DNA from: Salvelinus alpinus
Lineage: Eukaryota > Chordata > Actinopteri > Salmoniformes > Salmonidae
Assembly (NCBI RefSeq): GCF_045679555.1
Contig: NC_092091.1
Location: 76,874,461 to 76,938,460, forward strand
Direction: 5' to 3'
DNA: 64,000 nt
Below the pieces are notes generated by a model, which saw only the letters and a program-made list of their open reading frames with translations, made no database searches and had not been told where the DNA came from. The translations under genes and the position numbers were made by a program. This document shows, one piece after another, positions 47,998 through 59,151 of the stretch. Each line of letters starts with the position of its first letter. The stretch's first letter is position 1.

Positions 47998-49143
47998 GGC
48001 CATTTGATTTTTACTTGGTCAAATTACCTGAGAGGAATTGCAATTTTTACGACATTGTGAGCTCTAAAGTCTTCCCCAGTTTGAATAAGAATCAGCCTAC
48101 CTGCCAGTCATCAAAACATATCTTAACCTGACACTTCACAGTGGTGTAAAGTACTTTTTGGGGTATCTGTACTTTACTATGAATATTTTTGCCAACTTTT
48201 ACTTTTACTTCACTACATTCCTAAAGATAATAATGTACATTTTACTCCATGCATTTTCCCTGACACCCAAAAGTACTTGTTACATTTTGACAGGAAAATG
48301 GTCCAATTCACACACTTATCAAGAGAACATCCCTGTTCATCCCTACTGCCTCTGATCTGGCGGACTCACTAAACACAAACGCTTCATTTGTAAATTATGT
48401 CTGAGTGTGCCCCTGGCTATCCGCCAATAAATAAATAAAATAAAATAGTGCCGTCTGGTTTGCTTAATATAAGACATTTGAAATGGTTTATACTTGTACT
48501 TTTACTTTTGATATTTAAGTACATTTTAGCAGTTCCATTTACTTTTGATACGTAAGTATATTTAAAACCAAATACTTTGACTTTTACTCAAGTAGTATTT
48601 TATTGGGTGACTTTCACTTTTGCTTGAGTCATTTTCTATTAAGGTATCTTTACTTTTACTGAAGTATGACAATTGAGTCCTTTTTCCACCGCTACACTTT
48701 TATAAAAATATGTTGACTTACCATTTTCCTGCTGCATTCAGAGTAGCCTGGAGCATGTACTGACAGGGTTATAACAAAAGGGTTGAAACCTAAGGTGCTG
48801 TTTCAGAGGTGAGACGAGGAAGACAGCCAGGAGGTGAGGGGAGGAGCATCTGTGCACGCATCACATGGGACAACTTTAGCAAAGATGGTGAGCATGCTTT
48901 CCCTGCGTGAGGTCACGGTTCCTCCATAATATCTGGCATGCTCACTCGAGAGAGTTTACTTATTGTCACATCCTGCTCCCCCCACCCACACTGCCCCGAC
49001 CAGAAAGAATTTGCCAGTGAGAAGTCTCACCCAGGGGCACCCCTCCGCGTGGAGGGGCAATAAGTAGTCCACTCGAGTGGCCCCTCCCCAATCCAAATAA
49101 ATTAGGGAGTGGGGTCTCGCTTTCTCTACCATCTCTGACTTTA
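47998..49143. repeat. Right copy of a paralogous block (part 1)
   Basis: Pairs with 1-790. It shares AAATTACCTGAGAGGAAT, GCCTACCTGCCAGTCATCAA, GACTTACCATTTTCCTGCTG and CAATAAGTAGTCCACTCGAG. It holds the hAT MITE at 48139-48694 and lacks the solo LTR. Confidence 0.85.
48139..48694. mobile_element. hAT-type MITE, second copy
   Basis: Begins CAGTGGTGTAAAGTACTTTT and ends TTTTTCCACCGCT. Flanked by ACACTTCA and ACACTTTT, an imperfect 8-bp duplication. Longer than the copy at 28261 through an extra TACTTTTAC-rich part near 48540-48650. The left paralogous block shows the empty site (about 533-542). Confidence 0.8.
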
Positions 49144-49489
49144 GATATCCCTGTTTTTCCACAGTGAAAATATTATCCACAAGGCAATCCATGACAGCAG
49201 TTGTTTAACATAGCAGTCAACCTATTTCCTGTAGTCTCAAAATGATTCAACATTTTGTTTAAAGTAATAAAGTGTATTTTCAATGTCTACTTCAAAATGG
49301 AGCAAACTTTGTTAATAACATGCATTAAATCATATGAAATATGTTGACTCACACATATAATTATACCTGGATGCACATATATCAACTCTGAAACATGGTT
49401 TCTTCGTTTGGGTTAATGGCTATGCTAATGTGGCGTCTACCTGAGGACAAGACACTTGGTAATAGCCTGTAACTCACATCTCCCATGTA

Positions 49490-50190
49490 TACTGAACAAA
49501 AATATAAACGCAACATGCAACAATTTCAACAATTTTACTGCGTTACAGTTCATATAAGGAAATCAGTCAATTGAAATAAATTCATTAGGCCCTAAACTAT
49601 GGATATCACATGACTGGGCAGGGGTGCAACCATGGTTGGGCCTGGGAGGGTTTAGGTCCACTCACTTGGCAGCCAGACCCACCCACTGGGGAGCCAGGCC
49701 CAGCCAATCAGAATGAGTTTTCCCCACAAAAGGGCTTTATTACAAACATGAATACTCCTCAGCACCCTCCCCTACGACGATCCCGCAGGTGAAGAAGCCA
49801 GATGTGGAGGTTCTGGGTAGGAGTGGTTACACGTGGTCTGTGATTGTGAGGCTGGTTGGACGTACAGACAAATTCTCTAAAACGACATTTGAGGCAGTTT
49901 ATGGTAGAGAAATGAACATTCAATTCTCTGGCAAAAGCTCTGGTGGACATTCCTGCAGTCAGCATGCCAATTGCACGCTCCCTCAAAATATGAGACATCT
50001 ATGGCATTGTGTTGTGTGACAAAACTGCACATTTTAGAGTGGCCTTTTATTGTCCCCGGCACAAGGTGAACCTGTGTAACTATCATGGTGTTTAATCAGC
50101 TTCTTGATATGCCACACCTGTCAGGTGGATGGATTGTCTTGGCAAAGGAGAAATGTTCACTAACAGGGATTTGTAGACACATTTGTAGAG
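49490..50190 (-). mobile_element. Tc1-like transposon fragment
   Basis: Left end TACTGAACAAAAATATAAAC plus GCAAC is a common salmonid terminal repeat. The minus strand codes for the transposase N-terminal HTH region (49759-49998: ILRERAIGMLTAGMSTRAFA, ELNVHFSTINCL). The region before the start codon (49999-50190) follows; the far terminal repeat is missing. Catalytic domain deleted between 49600 and 49760. Confidence 0.75.
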
Positions 50191-51265
50191 GTGCTGAGGG
50201 TGGTGCAGCACCCCCTGCTAAATCAAAATGAAATAAATCAAAATAAAAGCCTTTATTACTCCTGTATGAGTGGACAAACATTCTTCTTGCCTTAGTGCAG
50301 GTTGGAGCCCAAAGACTGTAGCCATAGAGATAGATAGAGGACTGATCTTTATATCTGTGCAATTTTAGCGTTTGTGACATCTTGGGCAGCGCCACTGAAG
50401 CTACAACCCATAGAAATCCACACCCAATTGACTACTTCAAAATAGTAGAAGCCCTCAATGGCAATATCCATGCTATAATAGGTTATATCCATGATGAGTC
50501 CTCTATCTAACTCTATGAATATAGCCTATTTTCAATTTCGTCCGCGACGACATCATTTAGGAAATACATTTAGCTTGGCCAGAATCATTTATATATATTA
50601 AATTATAAATTCAGGACAAACAACTTTCCGTCTGTTCTTCTAAAACATTTTCAAAGAGACTCAATCAATTTTGCATAGCTCATATGATATCAAATTGATA
50701 TCAAAGACACGTTTAGGCTACTTTGGCTATTGTCAAATATGATTAATTAAAATAAACGCAGATTAACCTAATCAATTTCACAATTGTGTGTTTATTGGCT
50801 CTAATTAGGATTCGAAATTTGCTCAAAATATTTCATGAATTCAAGCATCAGCCTATAATTAGGCCTTCTGGTTGTGTAGGCGATTATAGAGAAATGTGCC
50901 ATTATTATTGCAATAAGGCTGGTAGCATAATGTATCATCTTAAATTACATCTATAAGTATGCAGTGAAAACACTTCGGTGAAGTGAGCCGACACTCGCAG
51001 AACACAGTCAAGACATCGCCTAATCAGTTTCCATCTGTATTCATAGTTGGCTTTTCTAAAGAAATGTTTGGTGATCAACTAAGAATGCCGTGAAGATCGA
51101 CCAGGTGATGGTGACCACTGCTTTATGGTATAGCGTGTTTTCTGGTAGGGAAACTGAGTCAGATGCATTTTCTGGTACGGAAACTGAGTATGATGCACTC
51201 TCATGCACAGATAAAGATCATAGCTACAAAGCATTCCAAGCAAAACGTCTGAAGCACACTTACTC
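50191..51265. other. Non-coding, nothing firm
   Basis: AT-rich; 50191-50400 may belong to another dispersed repeat. No motif-bearing ORF. Confidence 0.35.
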
Positions 51266-52140
51266 AATCAAAGTTATACCAAATCGTTTCTTTAATTTGT
51301 CGGCCTTATTTAAAATGACTTTGATATCGGGGTAAAGTGAAGCTAGTTTAACGGGGGTGCTGTTTAGGAAATGTTAAATTGTGAAAGCAAGATGTGTTAC
51401 AGTCATGACACACAAACACAAACACAGACACACACACATACCCACACACGTTCACAGTAAGATCTAAGTGAGCTTGATATGTTTCATTAGATATATTGTC
51501 AATTTAAAAAAGTGTTCAATAGCTACATTTACTTGGTCTATCCCCACATTCTTTATCTTTTAACTTTTTAAGTAGCTATATTAGAGTGATTTTTGAAGAC
51601 CCTATGTAAAAACAACAATCACTGTAATAATGGCTGGTAGACTTTGTTGTGTGCCACTAGTAGATAATGAATCCAGTGTGATGACTATTGTATACTATAA
51701 CATGCCCATATTATGCTTAAAGGGAAATATCAAAAATGTTCAACTTCATATTCATCATCTCCAACAACACCCCAACATCAACATGTGAAAATGGAGCTTT
51801 TCTATGTTTTGGAGTAAACCAGATAGAAGACAAGTGTTTCCAATGACATGGTCAACCAATTAGCAGGCAGTTAGTAGGTAATGCCTTCTCATAATTGGTT
51901 AAAATCACATGATGATGTCATTGGAAACACATCTTCCTCTATGTTTTTTACTCCAAAACATAGAATGTGCCATTTTCACAGATGTTGATGGTGGTGATGA
52001 ATATGAAGTTGAAAAATTGTAAAAAATGTTGCATTAAATATGTTTTGGAGTAGATCAATAATCCATTGGCATTAAAATTGTAAAACATGACATGTCCATA
52101 TTATGCCAGCTAAAAGATTGGAAGAACACTAGTTTACAGT
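51266..52140. repeat. Right copy of a paralogous block (part 2)
   Basis: Pairs with 7985-8640: GTTTAACGGGGGTGCTGTTT, CATGACA.ACAAACACA and TTTGAAGACCCTATGTAAAA are in the same order. One early form of the satellite core is at 51655. It contains the palindromic MITE at 51716-52030 and leads into the 41-bp array. Confidence 0.85.
51716..52030. mobile_element. Palindromic MITE
   Basis: The left arm (CAACTTCATATTCATCATCT, GTGAAAATGG, TCTATGTTTTGGAGTAAA, TGTTTCCAATGACAT) is repeated as an imperfect inverse on the right (ATGTCATTGGAAACA, TTTACTCCAAAACATAGA, CCATTTTCACAGATGTTGAT, GAATATGAAGTTGAA). Arms are about 125 bp. No ORF. Absent at the matching place in the left block (about 8625). Confidence 0.8.
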
Positions 52141-52194
52141 GAACTTTGAATGGTAAACATAGATCAATACTTTCAGTGTGATTAACATGGCAGA

Positions 52195-53855
52195 CGCTAG
52201 TAGATCAATAATACAGTGTGATTAACATGACACACCACTAGTAGATCAATAATACAGTGTGATTAACATGACACATCACTAGTAGATCAATAATACAGTG
52301 TGATTAGCATGACACACCACTAGTAGATCAATAATACAGTGTGATTAGCATGACACACCACTAGTAGATCAATAATACAGTGTGATTAGCATGACACACC
52401 ACTAGTAGATCAATAATACAGTGTGATTAGCATGACACACCACTAGTAGATCAATAATACAGTGTGATTTACATGACACACCACTAGTAGATCAATAATA
52501 CAGTGTGATTAACATGACACACCACTAGTAGATCAATAATTTCAGTGTGATTAACATGACACACCACTAGTAGATCAATAATACAGTGTGATTAACATGG
52601 CACACCACTAGTAGATCAATAATACAGTGTGATTAACATGACACACCACTAGTAGATCAATAATACAGTGTGATTAACATGGCACACCACTAGTAGATCA
52701 ATAATACAGTGTGATTAACATGACACATCACTAGTAGATCAATAATACAGTGTGATTAACATGACACATCACTAGTAGATCAATAATACAGTGTGATTAA
52801 CATGGCACACCACTAGTAGATCAATAATACAGTGTGATTAACATGACACACCACTAGTAGATCAATAATACAGTGTGATTTACATGGCACACCACTAGTA
52901 GATCAATAATAGAGTGTGATTTACATGGCACACCACTAGTAGATCAATAATACAGTGTGATTAACATGACACACCACTAGTAGATCAATAATACAGTGTG
53001 ACTAACATGACACACCACTAGTAGATCACTAATACAGTGTGATTAACATGACACACCACTAGTAGATCAATAATACAGTGTGATTAACATGACACACCAC
53101 TAGTAGATCAATAATACAGTGTGATTAACATGACACACCACTAGTAGATCAATAATACAGTGTGATTAACATGACACACCACTAGTAGATCAATAATACA
53201 GTGTGATTAACATGACACACCACTAGTAGATCAATAATACAGTGTGATTAACATGACACACCACTAGTAGATCAATAATACAGTGTGATTAACATGACAC
53301 ACCACTGGTAGATCAATAATACAGTGTGATTAACATGACACACCACTAGTAGATCGCTAATACAGTGTGATTAACATGACACACCACTAGTAGATCAATA
53401 AAACAGTGTGATTAACATGGCACACCACTAGTAGATCAATAATACAGTGTGATTAACATGACACACCGCTAGTAGATCAATAATACAGTGTGATTAACAT
53501 GACACACAACTAGTAGATCAATAATACAGTGTGATTAACATGACACACCACTAGTAGATCAATAATACAGTGTGATTAACATGACACACCACTAGTAGAT
53601 CAATAATACAGTGTGATTAACATGACACACCACTAGTAGATCACTAATACAGTGTGATTAACATGACACACCACTAGTAGATCACTAATACAGTGTGATT
53701 AACATGACACACCACTAGTAGATCAATAATACAGTGTGATTTACATGACACACCACTAGTAGATCAATAATAGAGTGTGATTTACATGGCACACCACTAG
53801 TAGATCAATAATACAGTGTGATTAACATGACACACCACTAGTAGATCAATAATAC
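52195..53855. repeat. 41-bp satellite array, block A
   Basis: Unit of 41 bp: AATAATACAGTGTGATTAAC, ATGACACACCACTAGTAGAT, C. About 40 copies. Variant units (CACTGGTAG, GATCGCTAAT, AATAAAACAG, CACCGCTAG, CACACAACTAG) give it a readable order. It ends at the retrotransposon target AATAC. Confidence 0.95.
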
Positions 53856-54368
53856 TGTTATGCTGATGAATGAGGACCCAAAAGCGACGTAATAGTAACA
53901 GAGTCTTTATTCCAGTATTAAACAAATAATGATTCTCCTGGATATAATCAATGGTAATCCAAAACAGGAAACTGAAATCCTCTCGTCAATAGAGAGGAAC
54001 GCCTGGAGACGCGACCACAGACTGCAGGTCGCTTCGGGAAGGCACTGGCCGTAGCTGACATTGACACCTGCTCACACGCAGCATCTGAAGAAGGCAAAGA
54101 ACACGACAGGGCGAAACAAGGACACAGGAACAGCAAACATCAAACAAGAATCCGACAAGGACAGGAGCGGAAAACAGAGGGAGAAATAGGGACTCTAATC
54201 AGAGGGCAAAATAGGGGACAGGTGTGAAAGAGTAAATGAGGTCGTAGGGAGAATGAGAAACAGCTGGGAGCATGAACGGAACGATAGAGAGAGAGAAAGA
54301 GAAAGAACCTAATAAGACCAGCAGAGGGAAGCACAGGGACAAGACATGATCAAAGACAAAACATGACA
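53856..54368 (-). repeat. 3' LTR
   Basis: 513 bp; minus strand TGTCATGTTTTG...CAGCATAACA. Poly(A) signal AATAAA (plus 53906-53911). It reads the same as the other LTR throughout, including the small ORF artefacts. Confidence 0.95.
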
Positions 54369-54380
54369 GTACCCCCCCAC
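54369..54380 (-). promoter_or_regulatory. Polypurine tract
   Basis: Minus strand reads GAGTGGGGGGGTAC directly before the 3' LTR, the expected place for plus-strand DNA priming in reverse transcription. Confidence 0.7.
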
Positions 54381-54746
54381 TCACCGAGCGCCTCCTGGCG
54401 CACTCGAGGAGGAACCCTGGCGGCAACGAAGGAAATCATCAATCAACGAACGGTCCAGCACGTCCCGAGATGGAACCCAACTCCTCTCCTCAGGACCGTA
54501 ACCCTCCCAATCCACTAAGTACTGGTGACCACGTCCCCGAGAACGCATGTCCATGATCTTCCGTACCTTGTAAATAGGAGCGCCCTCGACAAGGACGGGG
54601 GGGGGGGGAGGGAAGACGAACGGGGGCGCGAAGAAAAGGCTTGACACAGGAGACATGGAAGACAGGGTGGACGCGACGAAGATGTTGCGGAAGAAGCAGT
54701 CGCACAGCGACAGGATTGACGACCTGAGAGACACGGAACGGACCAA
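54381..54746 (-). pseudogene. Chromodomain segment of pol, out of frame
   Basis: A reading frame of 121 codons whose last 60 or so residues form a chromodomain: [34 protein letters not shown] and [10 protein letters not shown]. In chromoviruses this module sits at the integrase C-terminus and steers insertion to marked chromatin. Here it is in another frame than pol; the change falls at a 12-G run (54597-54608 on plus). I cannot tell a true mutation from a homopolymer read error. Confidence 0.8.
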
Positions 54747-57700
54747 TGAACCGCGGAGTCAACTTGCGAGAAGCTGTCGTAAGGGGAAGGTTACGAGTGG
54801 AAAGCCACACTCTCTGACCGCGACAATACCTAGGACTCTTAATCCTACGTTTATTGGCGGCTCTCACAGTCTGCGCCCTGTAACGGCAAAGTGCAGACCT
54901 GACCCTCCTCCAGGTGCGCTCACAACGTTGGACAAAAGCCTGAGCGGAGGGAACGCTGGACTCGGCGAGCTGGGACGAAAACAGAGGAGGCTGGTAGCCA
55001 AGACTACTCTGAAACGGGGACAGCCCGGTAGCAGACGAAGGAAGCGAGTTGTGAGCGTACTCAGCCCAGGGGAGCTGTTCTGCCCAAGACGCAGGGTTTC
55101 GAAACGAAAGGCTGCGTAAAATGCGACCAATCGACTGATTGGCCCTTTCTGCTTGACCGTTAGACTGGGGATGAAACCCGGAAGAGAGACTGACGGAAGC
55201 ACCAATCAAACGACAGAACTCCCTCCAAAACTGTGACGTGAATTGCGGACCTCTGTCTGAAACGGCGTCTAACGGGAGGCCATGAATTCTGAACACATTC
55301 TCAATGATGATTTGTGCCGTCTCCTTAGCGGAAGGAAGCTTAGCGAGGGGAATGAAATGAGCCGCCTTAGAGAACCTATCGATAACCGTAAGAATCACAG
55401 TCTTCCCCGCAGACGAAGGCAGACCGGTAATAAAGTCTAAGGCGATGTGAGACCATGGTCGAGAAGGAATGGGAAGCGGTCTGAGACGACCGGCAGGAGG
55501 AGAGTTACCTGACTTAGTCTGCGCGCAGTCCGAACAAGCAGCCACGAAACGACGCGTGTCCCGCTCCTGAGTAGGCCACCAAAACCGCTGGCGAATAGAA
55601 GCAAGCGTACCCCGAACGCCGGGGTGGCCAGCTAACTTGGCAGAGTGAGCCCACTGAAGAACAGCCAGACGAGTAGAGACAGGAACGAACAGAAGGTTAC
55701 TAGGACAAGCGCGCGGCGACGCAGTGTGAGTGAGTGCTTGCTTTACCTGTCTCTCAATTCCCCAGACAGTCAACCCGACAACACGCCCTTCAGGGAGAAT
55801 CCCCTCGGGGTCGGTAGAAGCCACAGAAGAACTAAAGAGACGGGATAAGGCATCAGGCTTGGTGTTCTTATTTCCCGGACGATAGGAAATCACGAACTCG
55901 AAACGAGCGAAAAACAACGCCCAACGAGCTTGACGTGCATTAAGTCGTTTGGCCGAACGGATGTACTCAAGGTTCTTATGGTCAGTCCAAACGACAAAAG
56001 GGACGGTCGCCCCCTCCAACCACTGTCGCCATTCGCCTATGGCTAAGCGGATGGCGAGCAGTTCGCGGTTACCCACATCATAGTTGCGTTCCGATGGCGA
56101 CAGGCGATGAGAAAAGTAAGCGCAAGGATGGACCTTATCGTCAGACTGGAAGCGCTGAGACAGAATGGCTCCCACGCCCACCTCTGAAGCGTCAACCTCG
56201 ACAATGAATTGTTTAGTGACGTCAGGAGTAACAAGGATAGGGGCGGATGTAAAACGCTTCTTGAGGAGATCAAAAGCTCCCTGGGCGGAACCGGACCACT
56301 TAAAGCAAGTCTTGACAGAAGTCAGAGCTGTGAGAGGGGCAGCCACTTGACCGAAATTACGAATGAAACGCCGATAGAAATTAGCGAAACCGAGAAAACG
56401 CTGCAACTCGACACGTGACTTAGGGACGGGCCAATCGCTGACAGCCTGGACCTTAGCGGGATCCATCTGAATGCCTTCAGCGGAAATAACAGAACCGAGA
56501 AAAGTGACAGAGGAGACATGAAAGGCGCACTTCTCAGCCTTCACGTAGAGACAATTCTCTAAAAGGCGCTGGAGTACACGTCGAACGTGCTGAACATGAA
56601 TCTCGAGTGACGGAGAAAAAATCAGGATATCGTCAAGGTAAACGAAAACAAAAATGTTCAGCATGTCTCTCAGTACATCATTAACTAATGCCTGAAAGAC
56701 AGCTGGAGCATTAGCGAGACCGAACGGCAGAACCCGGTATTCAAAATGCCCTAACGGAGTGTTAAACGCCGTTTTCCACTCGTCCCCCTCTCTGATGCGT
56801 ACGAGATGGTAAGCGTTACGAAGGTCCAACTTAGTAAAGCACCTGGCTCCCTGCAAAATCTCGAAGGCTGACGACATAAGGGGAAGCGGATAACGATTCT
56901 TAACCGTTATGTCATTCAGCCCTCGATAATCCACGCAGGGGCGCAGAGTACCGTCCTTCTTCTTAACAAAGAAAAATCCCGCTCCGGCGGGAGAGGAAGA
57001 AGGCACCACGGTACCGGCGTCGAGAGAAACAGACAGATAATCCTCGAGAGCCTTACGTTCGGGAGCCGACAGAGAGTATAGTCTACCCCGAGGGGGAGTG
57101 GTCCCCGGAAGGAGATCAATACAACAATCATACGACCGGTGAGGAGGAAGGGAGCTGGCTCTGGACCGACTGAAGACCGTGCGCAGATCATGATATTCCT
57201 CCGGCACTCCTGTCAAATCACCAGGTTCCTCCTGAGTAGAGGGGACAGAAGACACAGGAGGGATAGCAGACATTAAACACTTCACATGACAAGAAACGTT
57301 CCAAGATAGGATAGAATTACTTGACCAATTAATAGAAGGATTATGACATACTAGCCAGGGATGACCCAAAACAACAGGTGTAAAAGGTGAACGAAAAATC
57401 AAAAAGGAAATGGTCTCACTGTGGTTACCAGATACTGTGAGGGTTAAAGGTAGTGTCTCACATCTGATACTGGGGAGAAGACTACCATCTAAGGCGAACA
57501 TGGGCGTGGGCTTCCCTAACTGTCTGAGAGGAATGTCATGTTTCCGAGCCCATGCTTCGTCCATAAAACAACCCTCAGCCCCTGAGTCTATCAAGGCACT
57601 GCAGGAAGCAGCCGAACCGGTCCAGCGTAGATGGACCGACAAGGTAGTACAGGATCTTGATGGAGAGACCTGAGTAGTAGCGCTCACCAGTAGCCCTCCG

Positions 57701-57771
57701 CTTACTGATGAGCTCTGGCTTTTACTGGACATGACATGACAAAATGTCCAGCAGAACCGCAATAGAGGCAA
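54490..57771 (-). CDS. Pol polyprotein: protease, reverse transcriptase, RNase H, integrase
   Basis: 1093 codons in a -1 frame relative to gag, overlapping its end by 70 nt. Retropepsin-like site DSGA at residues 62-65; reverse transcriptase with [28 protein letters not shown] and YLDD at about 378-381; RNase H with [16 protein letters not shown] and TDHKNLEYI; integrase zinc site H-H-C-C starting near HPGVRGTL (about 714) and catalytic D, D, E near 777, 838 and 874 ([22 protein letters not shown]). All catalytic residues I can check are present. How pol is translated (frameshift or restart at an internal ATG near 57733) is open; I see no classic slippery heptamer. Confidence 0.92.
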   Translation of the reverse strand: MPLLRFCWTFCHVMSSKSQSSSVSGGLLVSATTQVSPSRSCTTLSVHLRWTGSAASCSALIDSGAEGCFMDEAWARKHDIPLRQLGKPTPMFALDGSLLPSIRCETLPLTLTVSGNHSETISFLIFRSPFTPVVLGHPWLVCHNPSINWSSNSILSWNVSCHVKCLMSAIPPVSSVPSTQEEPGDLTGVPEEYHDLRTVFSRSRASSLPPHRSYDCCIDLLPGTTPPRGRLYSLSAPERKALEDYLSVSLDAGTVVPSSSPAGAGFFFVKKKDGTLRPCVDYRGLNDITVKNRYPLPLMSSAFEILQGARCFTKLDLRNAYHLVRIREGDEWKTAFNTPLGHFEYRVLPFGLANAPAVFQALVNDVLRDMLNIFVFVYLDDILIFSPSLEIHVQHVRRVLQRLLENCLYVKAEKCAFHVSSVTFLGSVISAEGIQMDPAKVQAVSDWPVPKSRVELQRFLGFANFYRRFIRNFGQVAAPLTALTSVKTCFKWSGSAQGAFDLLKKRFTSAPILVTPDVTKQFIVEVDASEVGVGAILSQRFQSDDKVHPCAYFSHRLSPSERNYDVGNRELLAIRLAIGEWRQWLEGATVPFVVWTDHKNLEYIRSAKRLNARQARWALFFARFEFVISYRPGNKNTKPDALSRLFSSSVASTDPEGILPEGRVVGLTVWGIERQVKQALTHTASPRACPSNLLFVPVSTRLAVLQWAHSAKLAGHPGVRGTLASIRQRFWWPTQERDTRRFVAACSDCAQTKSGNSPPAGRLRPLPIPSRPWSHIALDFITGLPSSAGKTVILTVIDRFSKAAHFIPLAKLPSAKETAQIIIENVFRIHGLPLDAVSDRGPQFTSQFWREFCRLIGASVSLSSGFHPQSNGQAERANQSIGRILRSLSFRNPASWAEQLPWAEYAHNSLPSSATGLSPFQSSLGYQPPLFSSQLAESSVPSAQAFVQRCERTWRRVRSALCRYRAQTVRAANKRRIKSPRYCRGQRVWLSTRNLPLTTASRKLTPRFIGPFRVSQVVNPVAVRLLLPQHLRRVHPVFHVSCVKPFLRAPVRLPSPPPRPCRGRSYLQGTEDHGHAFSGTWSPVLSGLGGLRS

Positions 57772-58622
57772 AGGCGGTTGGTGATTCTCCGTTCCCTCTC
57801 CTTAGTCGAGATGCGAATACCTCCCAGCTGCATGGGCTCAGTCTCTGAGCCGGTGGGAGGAGATGGTTGAGATGCGGAGAGGGGAAGCACCGTTAACGCG
57901 AGCTCTCTTCCACGAGCTCGATGACGAAGATCTATCCGTCGTTCTATGCGGATGGCGAGTGCAATCAAAGAGTCCACGCTGGAAGGAACCTCCCGGGAGA
58001 GAATCTCATCCTTAACCTCAGCGTGAAGTCCCTCCAGAAAACGAGCGAGCAACGCCGGCTCGTTCCAGTCACTGGAGGCAGCAAGAGTGCGAAACTCTAT
58101 AGAGTAATCCGTTATGGATCGATCACCTTGACATAGGGAGGCCAGGGCCCTGGAAGCCTCCTTCCCAAAAACTGAACGATCAAAAACCCGTATCATCTCC
58201 TCTTTAAAGTTCTGATAATCGTTAGAACACTCAGCCCTTGCCTCCCAGATAGCTGTGCCCCACTCCCGAGCCCGACCAGTAAGGAGTGATATGACGTAAG
58301 CGATCCGAGCTCTCTCTCTTGAGTACGTGTTGGGCTGGAGAGAGAACACAATATCACACTGGGTGAGAAAGGAGCGACACTCAGTGGGCTGCCCAGAGTA
58401 ACATGGTGGGTTATTAACCCTAGGTTCCGGAGACTCGGAAGACCAGGAAGTAGCTGGTGGCACGAGACGAAGACTCTGAAACTGTCCAGAGAGATCGGAG
58501 ACCTGAGCGGCCAGGGTCTCAACGGCATGACGAGCAGCAAACAATTCCTGCTCGTGTCTGCCGAGCATTGCTCCCTGGAACTCGACGGCAGTGTTGAGAG
58601 AATCCATAGTCGCTGGGTCCAT
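57702..58622 (-). CDS. Gag
   Basis: 306 codons from an ATG about 17 nt past the 5' LTR to TAA. N-terminal helical part ([20 protein letters not shown]), a capsid-like core ([61 protein letters not shown]) and a C-terminal CCHC knuckle [14 protein letters not shown] that binds RNA. Length and order match Ty3/Gypsy gag of the sushi group, from which mammalian PEG10/RTL genes also derive. No breaks. Confidence 0.9.
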   Translation of the reverse strand: MDPATMDSLNTAVEFQGAMLGRHEQELFAARHAVETLAAQVSDLSGQFQSLRLVPPATSWSSESPEPRVNNPPCYSGQPTECRSFLTQCDIVFSLQPNTYSRERARIAYVISLLTGRAREWGTAIWEARAECSNDYQNFKEEMIRVFDRSVFGKEASRALASLCQGDRSITDYSIEFRTLAASSDWNEPALLARFLEGLHAEVKDEILSREVPSSVDSLIALAIRIERRIDLRHRARGRELALTVLPLSASQPSPPTGSETEPMQLGGIRISTKERERRITNRLCLYCGSAGHFVMSCPVKARAHQ

Positions 58623-58626
58623 CTTG

Positions 58627-58637
58627 GTCGGATTCTT
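58627..58637 (-). promoter_or_regulatory. Self-priming primer-binding site
   Basis: Plus strand GTCGGATTCTT lies one base inside the 5' LTR border. It is the exact reverse complement of AAGAATCCGAC at 58929-58939 within the LTR. There is no TGG start as in tRNA-primed sites. In Tf1 and sushi elements, 11 nt at the RNA 5' end pair with such a site. Gag begins at 58622. Confidence 0.7.
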
Positions 58638-58638
58638 C

Positions 58639-59151
58639 TGTTATGCTGATGAATGAGGACCCAAAAGCGACGTAATAGTAACAGAGTCTTTATTCCAGTA
58701 TTAAACAAATAATGATTCTCCTGGATATAATCAATGGTAATCCAAAACAGGAAACTGAAATCCTCTCGTCAATAGAGAGGAACGCCTGGAGACGCGACCA
58801 CAGACTGCAGGTCGCTTCGGGAAGGCACTGGCCGTAGCTGACATTGACACCTGCTCACACGCAGCATCTGAAGAAGGCAAAGAACACGACAGGGCGAAAC
58901 AAGGACACAGGAACAGCAAACATCAAACAAGAATCCGACAAGGACAGGAGCGGAAAACAGAGGGAGAAATAGGGACTCTAATCAGAGGGCAAAATAGGGG
59001 ACAGGTGTGAAAGAGTAAATGAGGTCGTAGGGAGAATGAGAAACAGCTGGGAGCATGAACGGAACGATAGAGAGAGAGAAAGAGAAAGAACCTAATAAGA
59101 CCAGCAGAGGGAAGCACAGGGACAAGACATGATCAAAGACAAAACATGACA
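58639..59151 (-). repeat. 5' LTR
   Basis: 513 bp, the same as 53856-54368 as far as I can read. If self-priming holds, the RNA should start near 58939 (minus strand GTCGGATTCTTG). Confidence 0.95.

Larger units (their letters stand above)
53856..59151 (-). mobile_element. Chromodomain Ty3/Gypsy (sushi/Tf1-like) retrotransposon
   Basis: 5296 bp with 5-bp target duplication AATAC (53851-53855, 59152-59156). Two 513-bp LTRs appear identical by eye, so the insertion is very young. Order on the minus strand: 5' LTR, self-priming site, gag, pol (protease, reverse transcriptase, RNase H, integrase), chromodomain in a shifted frame, purine tract, 3' LTR. The chromodomain and the self-priming pattern place it with vertebrate sushi-type chromoviruses. 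Inserted in the 41-bp satellite. Confidence 0.95.

Noticed and set aside
54655..55119. A 154-codon plus-strand ORF within the retrotransposon
   Set aside because: Antisense shadow of the pol integrase region with no motif.
57702..57771. A classic -1 slippery heptamer at the gag/pol overlap
   Set aside because: The overlap has TTTTG and AAAAG runs but no X XXY YYZ motif in the right frame, so the expression mechanism is left open.
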